From: Alphaproteobacteria bacterium
GTDB taxonomy: Bacteria; Pseudomonadota; Alphaproteobacteria; UBA828
Reading direction: 5' to 3'
DNA: 64,000 bases
Assembly: GCA_022820945.1 (NCBI GenBank)
Contig: JAJEEP010000140.1
Coordinates: forward strand, 1-64,000
In this document: positions 1-7,939 of the stretch, in pieces
Layout: each line of letters opens with the position of its first letter
Position numbering within the stretch: position 1 is the first letter of the stretch
Translations under genes and position numbers: made by a program
The notes under the pieces: generated by a model
What the model was told of the DNA's origin: nothing
The model's database searches: none
What the model saw: the letters and a program-made list of their open reading frames with translations, nothing else

Positions 1-183
1 ATCGGGCAAACGCTTCGACGCACACTGTCGGCCGGACGGCGCCGCCCTTCGGGTCGCGCCCAGGCGCCCGCCCGCGGCGTCGCGGGCCTCAACCGTATTC
101 CCCGATACGCTTTTCGGCCCGCTCCTTGCGGATCGAACGCCTGGGCGCGACGCAGGCCGCGACTTTGGTGAGAAATGCGGGCT
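1..183. repeat. Copy 1 (partial) of a dispersed structured repeat
   Basis: These bases align without gaps to 38393-38575 with about 17 differences in 183 (counted by eye). The copy is cut by the window start, so its left arm is not visible. It keeps a 14-bp stem (53-66 with 138-151) and an inner hairpin cccgcg-gcgt-cgcggg at 71-86. In the other copy the hairpin loop differs (gttt) but both stem arms are unchanged. The outer right arm (about 161-183) has diverged from the fuller copy. No ORF with a plausible product lies in it. Confidence 0.9.
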
Positions 184-530
184 AAAGCGCGCCTCTTCGC
201 GTCACCGCCGGACCGACCGAGCCTGCCGATCCGATCACCCCGACGCCCCGGACCATGGTGCGGTGCACGGAGCGCAGTTGCTGCGTCAGGGTGGCGCCAT
301 GCAGCGCACAAGCGAACCGCCCGCATCCCACGTCATTGCCGCCGCTTGTCCCAGGGCATCCCGCTTGTCTCGGGGAATCCCACTCGTCCCGGAGAATCCC
401 GCTTGTCCCGGGAATCCCACTTAGTTCCCGCGTTTCGCTCGATCCCTGCGTGTCCCGCATGAAATTAATGTGCGCCGCGGTGGGACGTGGAACCGGACCG
501 CGAACGCGGCAAGCAATTCGGATGAGTCGT
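184..530. other. Non-coding interval with a minisatellite
   Basis: This interval follows the repeat copy and precedes the 3' end of the DUF1491 gene. The ORFs called here in three frames have arginine/proline-rich shadow translations and no recognisable product. The only structure seen is the 19-bp tandem repeat at 345-419. No convincing terminator was found for the minus-strand operon ending at 531. Confidence 0.6.
345..419. repeat. 19-bp tandem repeat, four units
   Basis: Four consecutive degenerate units of 19, 19, 19 and 18 bp, beginning at 345, 364, 383 and 402. The consensus is CTTGTCCCGGGGAATCCCR. A partial fifth unit (cttag) follows. Units differ at 2-5 positions and one carries a single-base deletion. 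It lies in non-coding DNA; no function is evident. Confidence 0.8.
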
Positions 531-869
531 TCACCCTGTCAACGTCGCGAAGGGGTTGCGGCCTTCGGGGTCCTCGACCTCGACGATCCAGACGTCCGGG
601 TCGAAGTCGATCTCCCGCGTTAGCCGCGCCTCGGCCTCCTCCTCGGGAATCCAGCCCTCGCCGGTGGCGCGGCGCCAGGCGAGGTCGCCCTCGAGCGATT
701 GGGTCCGGGCGAAGACCGCCGCCGTGCCGTCGAGCCGGCTCACCTTGACTAGCAGCGCGCCCGCGTCGGCATCGCCGCGCCGGCGGAGCGCAGCGAACAG
801 CAACGCCTGCTGGCAATACCGGAAGCCCGCCTGCACTAGCACCTCGGTCTTGAGTTGCGCCGCGCTCAT
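531..869 (-). CDS. DUF1491 family protein
   Basis: A 112-residue protein starting MSAAQLKTEV. It matches the small alphaproteobacterial DUF1491 family in length and composition: a LVQAGFRYCQQA-type helix near the N-terminus, then a basic/acidic half ending FDPDVWIVEVEDPEGRNPF. Its function is unknown. The ORF track extends the frame upstream to 1082, but that extension is arginine-rich shadow sequence of the DUF192 gene. The internal ATG at 869 overlaps the upstream stop as ATGA, which fixes the start. It is the last gene of a three-gene coupled operon (quinone oxidoreductase-like, DUF192, DUF1491). Confidence 0.85.
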   Translation of the reverse strand: MSAAQLKTEVLVQAGFRYCQQALLFAALRRRGDADAGALLVKVSRLDGTAAVFARTQSLEGDLAWRRATGEGWIPEEEAEARLTREIDFDPDVWIVEVEDPEGRNPFATLTG

Positions 870-1339
870 GGCAGCTCGATCGACGGGTGGCGCAGGCGGT
901 CGCCGGGCGCGATGCCGAGGCGCCGGGCGGAGCCCGCGATCATCTCCAGCACGAAGCGGACCGGCTGGCCGGAGCGGATCCGCTTCTCCGAGAGCGGGGT
1001 GGTGCCCTCGGCGACGGTGACGATGCGGCCGTCGCTCTCGGCGAAGAACATGTCCAGCGAGATCAGCGTGTTCTTCATCCACATCGTGGCCGGCCGCGTG
1101 GTGCCGTAGTCGAAGAGCATGCCGCGATCGGGCGCGAGCTCGGTGCGGTGCATGAGGCCGATTGCGCGCTCCTCGGCCGTGCGCGCGACCTCGACCTGGA
1201 TGACGTGGACGCCCGCGGCGGTCTCGATGGTCAGCGGCTCGAGCGCGCCGGTCTCCGCCCGGCCCGTCGAGGCGAAGCCTGCGGCGACGAGCAGCGTCCC
1301 GAGCACGAGCGCAAGGACTGTCTTGCGGGTGGCGATCAT
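866..1339 (-). CDS. DUF192 family exported protein
   Basis: A 157-residue protein with an N-terminal signal peptide: a short basic start, a hydrophobic run around residues 7-22, then a likely cleavage near GRAE. The mature part carries the DUF192 hallmarks AEERAIGLMHR, a GMLFDYG-type segment and MWMKNTLISLDM. Family members are small secreted or periplasmic beta-barrel proteins of unknown biochemical role. The start ATG overlaps the upstream gene's stop (ATGA), and the stop overlaps the DUF1491 start, so all three genes are translationally coupled. The 254-residue ORF in the track is an over-extension. Confidence 0.88.
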   Translation of the reverse strand: MIATRKTVLALVLGTLLVAAGFASTGRAETGALEPLTIETAAGVHVIQVEVARTAEERAIGLMHRTELAPDRGMLFDYGTTRPATMWMKNTLISLDMFFAESDGRIVTVAEGTTPLSEKRIRSGQPVRFVLEMIAGSARRLGIAPGDRLRHPSIELP

Positions 1340-2418
1340 CTTCGTGGCACGACCACGATGTTGCCGACGTAACGCTTGTCGATGAAGGCCTGCTGGGCGG
1401 CGCGCAGCTCGCGCAACGGATAGGTCGCCGCCAGCACCGGCTCGATCTCGCCCCGTTCGATGTAGCCGACCACGTCGCGAAAGACGTGGCTCGGGACCAC
1501 GGTGGAGCCGGTGAAGGTGAGGTCGCGCAGGTAGAAGGTGCGGAGGTCGAGCGCGACCATGGGCCCGGCGATGGCGCCGGAGCAGGTGTAGCGGCCGCCT
1601 GGCGTGAGCACGTCGATCAGCGTGGGCCAACTGGGCCCGCCCACGACGTCGGCGACGACCGTGATCCGCTCGCCCTCCAGCGTCTCGCGCAGGTTCTCCG
1701 GCGCGCGCGGCAGGATGCGGTCGGGGCCGAGCCTCGCCACATCGGCGTACTTGGCTTCGGCGGTCATCGCGATCACCCGCGCGCCGCGCCGCCTGGCAAG
1801 CTGGATCAGCGCGCCGCCCACGCCGCCCGAAGCGCCGGGGACGAGTACCGTGTCGCCCGCGCCCGCGTTCGCCCGGTTCAGCATGCCTTCGGCCGTGGTG
1901 TAGGAGCAGGAGAAGGTCGCGAGCTCGGCGTCCGTGAGCGCGGAGTCGACCACCGCCATGCTGCGCACGTCGCAGACGGTGTATTCGGCGAAGCCGCCGT
2001 CGACCTCCGATCCGAAGTAGACGGCCTTCTCCATGTTCTCGGGCTCGGACCAGTCGCGCTGCCAGCCGTCCACCATGACCCGCCTGCCGATCAGCGCGGG
2101 GTCGGCGCCCTCGCCCACGGCGGCCACTTCGCCTACCGCATCGGCGCCCTGGATGCGCGGAAAGCCGATGGGCCGCCCGCCCCAGGTCGGATCGCTGCCG
2201 TCCACCTCGGCGTGGACGGCGCCGGTCGTGGCTTCCGTCACGGTCTTGGAGTACCAGCCGGTGCGGGTGTTGACGTCGGTGTTGTTGAGCCCGCAGGCGC
2301 CGACCCTGACCAGCGCCTCCATCGGCCCCGGCTCGGGCATGGGCCAGTCCTCGCGCCAGGCGTACTTGTCGAGGCCGCCGTGGCCGGTCAGCACCATCGC
2401 CCTCATCACGCGGCTCAT
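1336..2418 (-). CDS. Zinc-independent alcohol dehydrogenase/quinone oxidoreductase family (MDR)
   Basis: A 360-residue medium-chain dehydrogenase/reductase. The N-terminal GroES-like domain has VRVGACGLNNTDVN in place of the zinc-binding pattern, so the catalytic zinc is probably absent as in quinone oxidoreductases. The Rossmann half contains VLVPGASGGVGGALIQLA, a GxGxxG-type NADPH loop, at about residue 190. The ATG at 2418 is preceded by GAAGGAG about ten bases upstream. It heads the operon with DUF192 and DUF1491 and diverges from the Rieske gene. Substrate unknown; the flanking genes give no clear hint. Confidence 0.85.
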   Translation of the reverse strand: MSRVMRAMVLTGHGGLDKYAWREDWPMPEPGPMEALVRVGACGLNNTDVNTRTGWYSKTVTEATTGAVHAEVDGSDPTWGGRPIGFPRIQGADAVGEVAAVGEGADPALIGRRVMVDGWQRDWSEPENMEKAVYFGSEVDGGFAEYTVCDVRSMAVVDSALTDAELATFSCSYTTAEGMLNRANAGAGDTVLVPGASGGVGGALIQLARRRGARVIAMTAEAKYADVARLGPDRILPRAPENLRETLEGERITVVADVVGGPSWPTLIDVLTPGGRYTCSGAIAGPMVALDLRTFYLRDLTFTGSTVVPSHVFRDVVGYIERGEIEPVLAATYPLRELRAAQQAFIDKRYVGNIVVVPRR

Positions 2419-2541
2419 GCGCCGGTCACTCCTTCAACCGTGTGTCCTGTATGGACTTTTTGCTGGGCGATGGACAGCCGTTTCGCCTATCGTGGCCGGC
2501 GCCGCGTGCGCCGCATCGCCCGCCAGGGAGGATCGACGGGA

Positions 2542-3642
2542 ATGACCGGTCAAGACCCGCCAGCGCCCGTCCGTTCCCTCGCCGCACGCTACTACACCGA
2601 TCCGGCCATCTTCGAGAAGGAGCGCCGGGGCCTGCTCTCCCGCACCTGGCAGTTCGCCGGGCATGAGAGCCAGGCGCGCGAGCCGGGCGACTACTTTACG
2701 TGCGAGATCGCGGGCGATAGCCTGTTCTGCATTCGCGGGCGCGACGGCGTGCTGCGCGCCTTCTACAACGTGTGCCAGCACCGGGGACATCGGCTGGTGG
2801 AGGGCGCCGGCAACACGCGCGCGATCGTCTGCCCCTACCACGCCTGGTCCTACGAGCTGACCGGCGCGTTCCGCAACGGGCCGAACGTGGAGGCGGTGCC
2901 GGGGTTCGACGGTTCATCCATTCGCTTGACGGCGGTGCGGAGCGAGAGCCTGCACGGCTTCGTCTTCGCCAACCTAGACGACGACGCGGCGCCGATGGAT
3001 GCGTGGTATCCGGGCGTGCGGGAGGAACTCGCGGACTACGTGCCCGACATCGGCGCGCTCGCGCCGCTCGAATGGATCGAGGTTCCGGAGGCCTGCAACT
3101 GGAAGATCTCGGTCGAGAATCACTCCGAGTGCTACCACTGCGTGCTGCGCCATCCGACCTTCGCGACCGGCGTGATCCGGCCCGAGAGCTATGACATCCA
3201 GCCTTCAGGAGAGGGCTACGTTCTGCGCCACACGACCGAGTGCCAGGACCTGGAGCGGATGAGCTATCCCATCGACCTGTCGGTGCCCCGTGCAGGGGAG
3301 TACCGCACGTTCCTCCTCTGGCCGATGTTCTCGTTCCAGATCTATCCGGGCAACGTGCTGAACACTTACCACTGGCGTGCCCACGGCGTGGACGCCTGCA
3401 CCGTCTGGCGAGGCTGGTACACGCCGGGCGGTGCCGAGAGCGCGGTGATTCGGCAGCTCGCGGCGCAGGACCTGGAGACCACGGTCGCGGAGGATATCCG
3501 GCTGGTCGAGAGCGTGGCGCAGGGGCTGAAGAGCCGCGGCTACCGCCCCGGCCCTCTCGTGCTCGATCCCGAAGGCGGGCTGAACTCCGAGCACTCCATC
3601 CGGACGCTCCAGCAATGGATGCGGGAGGCCGTGGACGATTAG
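2542..3642 (+). CDS. Rieske non-heme iron oxygenase, alpha subunit
   Basis: A 366-residue aromatic-ring-hydroxylating or quaternary-amine-demethylating oxygenase. The Rieske cluster ligands are C78-x-H80 and C97-x2-H100 (CQH and CPYH). The mononuclear iron site has NWKISVENHSECYHC with H199 and H204, and a candidate distal Asp in the C-terminal region. ENxxECYHC resembles the subgroup that demethylates glycine betaine, carnitine or stachydrine rather than ring dioxygenases; this is recognition, not alignment. The start ATG at 2542 has GGGAGGA upstream. No ferredoxin-reductase partner gene is in the window. The 718-residue ORF in the track is an antisense extension over the neighbouring dehydrogenase. 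Confidence 0.88.
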   Translation: MTGQDPPAPVRSLAARYYTDPAIFEKERRGLLSRTWQFAGHESQAREPGDYFTCEIAGDSLFCIRGRDGVLRAFYNVCQHRGHRLVEGAGNTRAIVCPYHAWSYELTGAFRNGPNVEAVPGFDGSSIRLTAVRSESLHGFVFANLDDDAAPMDAWYPGVREELADYVPDIGALAPLEWIEVPEACNWKISVENHSECYHCVLRHPTFATGVIRPESYDIQPSGEGYVLRHTTECQDLERMSYPIDLSVPRAGEYRTFLLWPMFSFQIYPGNVLNTYHWRAHGVDACTVWRGWYTPGGAESAVIRQLAAQDLETTVAEDIRLVESVAQGLKSRGYRPGPLVLDPEGGLNSEHSIRTLQQWMREAVDD

Positions 3643-3661
3643 CGCGGTGATCTCGCCGCGG

Positions 3662-4720
3662 TCAGTTGACGAAGCGCGTCTCGGTGTCTCCGGTACCGAA
3701 CTTCTCGCTGTCCTCGTCGCCCCACTCGCGGCCGCTCTCCTGGCTGGAGAATTTCTCGAGCATGTAGGCGCCGGCCGTGATCGGCGGGTACTTCGCCGGC
3801 TCCTCCTGGCTGTGGCAGGTCGGCAGACATTCGATCAGCGCGTCGTAGTTGGGCTCGATGAAGTGGCAGAAGGAGAGGCGGTCCCCGGACGCGTGCGGCG
3901 GATTGAGCACGCGATGCCGCGTGGATTTCCAGCGGTCATTGGTCCAGCGCATCAGGAAGTCGCCGATGTTGACCACGAACGAGCCGGGGATGGCGGGTAC
4001 GCTCACCCAGGTGCCGTCCGGGCCGCGCGCCTGCAGGCCGCCCGGCTTGTCCTCGATAAGGCAGATGGTGAGGTTGTCGTAGTCCGAGTGCTCGCCGGCG
4101 CGAAACTGCCCCTCCTTGGGCGCCGACTTCTGCTCGGGATAGTTCAGCACGCGGAGGATGCTGAACCCCCTTTCGAGCATGCCGTCGAAGTGATCCTCGG
4201 GCAGATCGAAGGCGATGGCCGCGAGCCGGTGCAGGTGCCAGCCCAACAGGTCCAGGGCCCGGATGTAGTCCTCGATGGTCTGGCGGAGCCCTGCCGGGTG
4301 CTGCGGATAGATATTGGGCGCGTAGCAGGGCGCGGCCGCCTCGGTGTGGCAGGATGGATGGTCCGGCACGTCAATCGGCCCGAAGGAGATCGATTCCTTC
4401 AGATCGGGCGGCGCCTCCACACCGATCGTCGCAGAAAGGTGCTCCGTGCCCACCGGCTCGTAGCCTCGCACCGCCAGATCGCCCTCCGGCTTCCTGATCG
4501 CCAGCTTCTCCTTCATCGGCAAGCCGAAGAACGCCACGGACTCACGGCGCGCGCGCTCGATCAGCGCCGGGTCGACCCCGTGGCCCAAGACCATGAAGAA
4601 ACCGATGCGCTCGCACGCCCGGCTGATCTCGTCCGCGACCCGCCTCTTGTCGGTGGGGTCTCCCGCGAAGTAGGGGCTGAGGTCGATGAGCGGAATCTCG
4701 GCGAGGGATCCGGTCGACAT
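3662..4720 (-). CDS. Isopenicillin N synthase-like Fe(II)/2-oxoglutarate-type oxygenase
   Basis: A 352-residue protein with the double-stranded beta-helix oxygenase fold. The N-terminal DIOX_N region begins IPLIDLSPYF and contains GFFMVLGHGVD. The iron triad is H211-x-D213 (EHSDYD) and H269 (STRHRVLNPP). R281-x-S283 matches the RxS co-substrate motif shared by IPNS and 2-oxoglutarate oxygenases. Bacterial members are usually annotated isopenicillin N synthase family, but most do not make penicillin. It is the last gene of the minus-strand cluster that begins with the di-heme cytochrome at 12.7 kb, and a paralogue lies at 10.8-11.8 kb. Confidence 0.9.
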   Translation of the reverse strand: MSTGSLAEIPLIDLSPYFAGDPTDKRRVADEISRACERIGFFMVLGHGVDPALIERARRESVAFFGLPMKEKLAIRKPEGDLAVRGYEPVGTEHLSATIGVEAPPDLKESISFGPIDVPDHPSCHTEAAAPCYAPNIYPQHPAGLRQTIEDYIRALDLLGWHLHRLAAIAFDLPEDHFDGMLERGFSILRVLNYPEQKSAPKEGQFRAGEHSDYDNLTICLIEDKPGGLQARGPDGTWVSVPAIPGSFVVNIGDFLMRWTNDRWKSTRHRVLNPPHASGDRLSFCHFIEPNYDALIECLPTCHSQEEPAKYPPITAGAYMLEKFSSQESGREWGDEDSEKFGTGDTETRFVN

Positions 4721-4807
4721 GGGGGCTCCTTTCGCTGCGCTTCGGTCCTTCTGCCGGCGGCCCCCCGGCGCAGGACGCAGGGCCGGCGGCGCGGTTCGTG
4801 CACTCGC

Positions 4808-5722
4808 CTAGTTTGCGGCGGGCGCGCCTTCGGTCGTGCCGTTGAAGGGATGCCGGCGTTTGAAGTCCTCGGCCATCTCCCGCATCGTGATCATGCGAAC
4901 GCCGGTGTGCGCCAGCATGTGGTCGAAGAGTCGCTCCAGCATCATCAGCACCTGCGGCTTGCCCGCGCAGTCCGGATGGATCACGCAGGTGTAGATCGCA
5001 TAGTCGTAGTGGCGGTAGATCCAGTCGAACTGGTCGCGCCAGATGTCCTCGACGTCCCTCGGATTGACCCAGCCGTGGCTGTTCGGGAAGGTCTTCACGA
5101 ACATCATGGGCGGCGCATCGTCGAGGTACCAGCTCGCCGGCAGTTCGACGAGATCCACCGCCTCCCCCGGCTGCCAGGGCTTCATCCAGGTCCTGGCCTC
5201 CTGGGTGTAGTCGATCTTGGTCCAGCTATCGCCACTGCGCAGGTAGTGCGGCGTGTAGTCGTCCTCCATGACGCTGCGGTCGTAGAGGAAGCCGCGCTCA
5301 AGCAGCAGGTCGATGGTGTTGGGGCTGAGTTCCCACCACGGCGCCACGTAGCCGACCGGGCGCACACCGCAAAGGTCGGTCACCAGCTCGATGCACTTGT
5401 CGAGCACGTCCGCCTCCTGCTGGCGGGACATGGCAAGCGGGTTCTCGTGGGTATAGCCGTGCACGCCCAGCTCGTGGCCGTACTTTACGATCAACTCCGA
5501 CTCTTTCGGAAAGCTCTCGATCGAATGCCCGGTGATGTCCCACGTGGTCTTGATGCCATAGCGGTCCATCATCTCGAGGATGCGTGGCACCCCCTGCCGC
5601 GCCGCGAAGACGCCGCGCGAGATGTCGCAGGGCGAATCGGCGCCGCCGAACGATCCGATCCAGAGCGAAACCGAATCGAAATGGGGATTGAAGCAAACCT
5701 GTATGTCTTTCTTCGTGGCCAT
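4808..5722 (-). CDS. Polysaccharide deacetylase-fold (CE4) hydrolase
   Basis: A 304-residue NodB-homology protein. The candidate metal triad is D16 (NPHFDSVS), H88 and H92 (VHGYTHENP), which fits the D-H-H arrangement of the CE4 superfamily. VGYVAPWWE is the RPPxG-like third motif. Absence of a signal peptide and the PuuE-like layout suggest a cytoplasmic amidase or deacylase on a small substrate rather than a cell-wall enzyme. It lies between an ABC permease gene and an IPNS-like gene with 87-bp gaps on both sides, and probably shares their transcript. Substrate unknown. Confidence 0.82.
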   Translation of the reverse strand: MATKKDIQVCFNPHFDSVSLWIGSFGGADSPCDISRGVFAARQGVPRILEMMDRYGIKTTWDITGHSIESFPKESELIVKYGHELGVHGYTHENPLAMSRQQEADVLDKCIELVTDLCGVRPVGYVAPWWELSPNTIDLLLERGFLYDRSVMEDDYTPHYLRSGDSWTKIDYTQEARTWMKPWQPGEAVDLVELPASWYLDDAPPMMFVKTFPNSHGWVNPRDVEDIWRDQFDWIYRHYDYAIYTCVIHPDCAGKPQVLMMLERLFDHMLAHTGVRMITMREMAEDFKRRHPFNGTTEGAPAAN

Positions 5723-5809
5723 GATTTCCCCCCTTTGGCGTTGCCGCGTCGCGGCGGTTGTCCGATGCCGATGCCTTCGCCTCAGCCGTCCGCGCGCCCT
5801 CTGAGCGCG

Positions 5810-7939
5810 TTATCCATCCGCGCGCTCTCTCAGCGCGACGATAGCGCCGAGCAGCACGAGTCCGTAGATGATACTGCGCACGGCCTCTGGCAGCATCGTT
5901 CCTGTCAGCAGCGAGCCGAGCGCCGTGAACAGCAAGGCGCCGCCCAGGATGCCGACGAAGTGGCCGCGCCCGCCGGTGATCAGCGTGCCGCCCAGCACCA
6001 CCACGGCGATGGATTGCAGCAGGAACGGATCCCCCATGCCGAAGAACGCCTGCCCGCTGAAGCCCGAGAGCAGGACGCCCACCAGCGCCGAGCAGAAGCC
6101 GCTCAGCATGTAGGCGCCGACGATGACGGAGCCGGTCCAGACGCCCGAAAGTCGCGCCACGGTGACGCTGTTGCCGACCGTGTAGAGCCTGCGCCCGAAG
6201 GCGGTCCGGTTGAGGAAGATCGTCGCAGTGATCGCAAACCCGATGAGGAACCAGCCGATGGGCGCGATACCGAGCAGCCGGCCGGACACGAACCAGCGCA
6301 GCACCGGCGGCGAGCCGCCGATGGGAGCGCCGTCGCTGAAGATGAGCGAGATACCTTCCAGCATGCCGGCCATCGCCAGCGTGACGATGATCGGTGACAT
6401 CCTGAAGAGCACGATCATGAGGCCGTTCAGACAACCGATGGCGAGCCCGATCGCGAGCGCCAGCGGCACCGCCCAGTAGGCGGGCCCGTTCTCGCCAAAG
6501 CAGAACGTGGTGACGACGATCGCGGGGAACGTGATCGCCCACGCGACCGAAAGATCGAGCCCGCCCGAGATGATGACCGCGCCCTGGCCCAAGCCCAGGA
6601 TCGCGAGGAAAGCAGTAAACAGGAGCAGGACGTTGAGATATTCGAGCGCCGACAGGTCCTCGCCGAAAATCACCACCGTGGCAATCACGATCACGGCGAA
6701 CATGACGTAGGTGGGGGAGATGTAGCGGAGCGTGGCCTGGTTGCGGGTGAACCAGCCTGCGGTCGGGCGGGTCAGGTCGGGGCCGCCGCGCGCGGCCGTT
6801 CGGCCCAGCAGGTCCTGCAGAAGCCCGTCGCCCCGAAGGCCGGCGGATGGCACGACCGGTGCCCGCCAGCGCGTGCGGAGCGCCTGCCGCCAGCCGCGCA
6901 CGACATCCACCACCGGAAGGTCCCGGCTCATAGAAAGCCCCAGCACGGCGAAGATCAGGATCGCGCCCTCTGCGAGCGGCACGTACCAGGTGCGCATGCC
7001 GAGCAGCAGGAAGATCGTCAGGATGATGGTGAGCGTCAGCGCGCCGAAGACTGTGCCGACACAGCCGCCGCGCCCGCCCCCGATCAGCGTTCCGCCGATG
7101 ACCACGGCGGCGAAAATCTTGAGCAGGAACTTGGCACCGATCAACGGGTCTCCGGCGCCGATCTGGGCAGTCATGAACATGCCGGCGGCGCCGTAGCAGA
7201 CGCCGGCGATGGTGTAAGTCCAGAACTTCGTCATCCGCACGTCGGTGCCGCTTGCCAGCGCCGACTTCTCGTCGCTGCCGATGGCGTAGATCCCGGTCCC
7301 GAGCCGCGAATTCCGCAGCGCCAGCCAGAGCACGATGACGACCGCGAGCACGATGATCGGCGCGGGGAGCACGCCGGCGATGGCCTCGCCGGTGAAGAAC
7401 ATGCTGAACTCCCACGGCGCCTCGCCACCCGCATGAGTCATCACCAGCAGCGCTGCGCCCTGCGCAATAAACATCGTGGCGAGAGTCACGACGATCGCCG
7501 ACAGACCGAGAAAGGCGATCAGGAAGCCGTTGATCGCTCCGATCGCCGCGCCCACTGCAAGCGCGAGCGCAAGCGCCGCTCCGATGAACTCGGCGCCGGA
7601 AAGCGCGGCGACATCGGAGGAGAACTCGGAACCCCCTCCGAGGAACTGAATGATCATTACGTTGACAAGCGAGATCACCGCGCCGGCCGAAAGATCGAAG
7701 CCGCCGGCCAGGATGACGATGGTCTCGCCCACGGCAGCGAGCGCGAGCGTCGTCGCGCCGGTAGTGATGGAGCTCACGTCGAAGTAGCTGATCCCCTCGC
7801 CCTTGACGAGCTGCAGGATGATCAGCATCACCAGGAACACGCCGACCGAGATCAGGAGGCCGCGCTGGCGCTGCCAATTCACGACCGGAAGGCTGGCGCG
7901 ATCGAATCGCGGCACAGGCAGCAGCGGTCTGCCGTTCAC
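5810..7939 (-). CDS. Fused tandem sugar-type ABC permease (two RbsC-like halves)
   Basis: A 709-residue membrane protein made of two BPD_transp_2 (RbsC/branched-chain type) permeases in one chain. The halves are about residues 1-335 and 395-709, joined by a hydrophilic linker of about 60 residues. Both halves carry the family signature around the GGxDLSxG/A loop (LAGGFDLSAG and ISGGLDLSVA) and a second conserved block GGTLIxGGRG. Canonical RbsC is a single-half protein that dimerises; here the dimer is built in. The start overlaps the ATPase gene stop by 4 bp. It works with the ATPase and binding-protein genes immediately upstream. Confidence 0.9.
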   Translation of the reverse strand: MNGRPLLPVPRFDRASLPVVNWQRQRGLLISVGVFLVMLIILQLVKGEGISYFDVSSITTGATTLALAAVGETIVILAGGFDLSAGAVISLVNVMIIQFLGGGSEFSSDVAALSGAEFIGAALALALAVGAAIGAINGFLIAFLGLSAIVVTLATMFIAQGAALLVMTHAGGEAPWEFSMFFTGEAIAGVLPAPIIVLAVVIVLWLALRNSRLGTGIYAIGSDEKSALASGTDVRMTKFWTYTIAGVCYGAAGMFMTAQIGAGDPLIGAKFLLKIFAAVVIGGTLIGGGRGGCVGTVFGALTLTIILTIFLLLGMRTWYVPLAEGAILIFAVLGLSMSRDLPVVDVVRGWRQALRTRWRAPVVPSAGLRGDGLLQDLLGRTAARGGPDLTRPTAGWFTRNQATLRYISPTYVMFAVIVIATVVIFGEDLSALEYLNVLLLFTAFLAILGLGQGAVIISGGLDLSVAWAITFPAIVVTTFCFGENGPAYWAVPLALAIGLAIGCLNGLMIVLFRMSPIIVTLAMAGMLEGISLIFSDGAPIGGSPPVLRWFVSGRLLGIAPIGWFLIGFAITATIFLNRTAFGRRLYTVGNSVTVARLSGVWTGSVIVGAYMLSGFCSALVGVLLSGFSGQAFFGMGDPFLLQSIAVVVLGGTLITGGRGHFVGILGGALLFTALGSLLTGTMLPEAVRSIIYGLVLLGAIVALRERADG

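Noticed and set aside
345-419. CRISPR array
   Set aside because: The units are contiguous with no unique spacers, so this is a minisatellite.
1486-3642. 718-residue plus-strand ORF
   Set aside because: Only its last 366 codons (the Rieske protein from 2542) are real; the earlier part is antisense to the dehydrogenase gene.
3647-6397. 916-residue plus-strand ORF
   Set aside because: It lies antisense to three genes with clear motifs. Long open antisense frames are expected at this GC content and its translation resembles no family.
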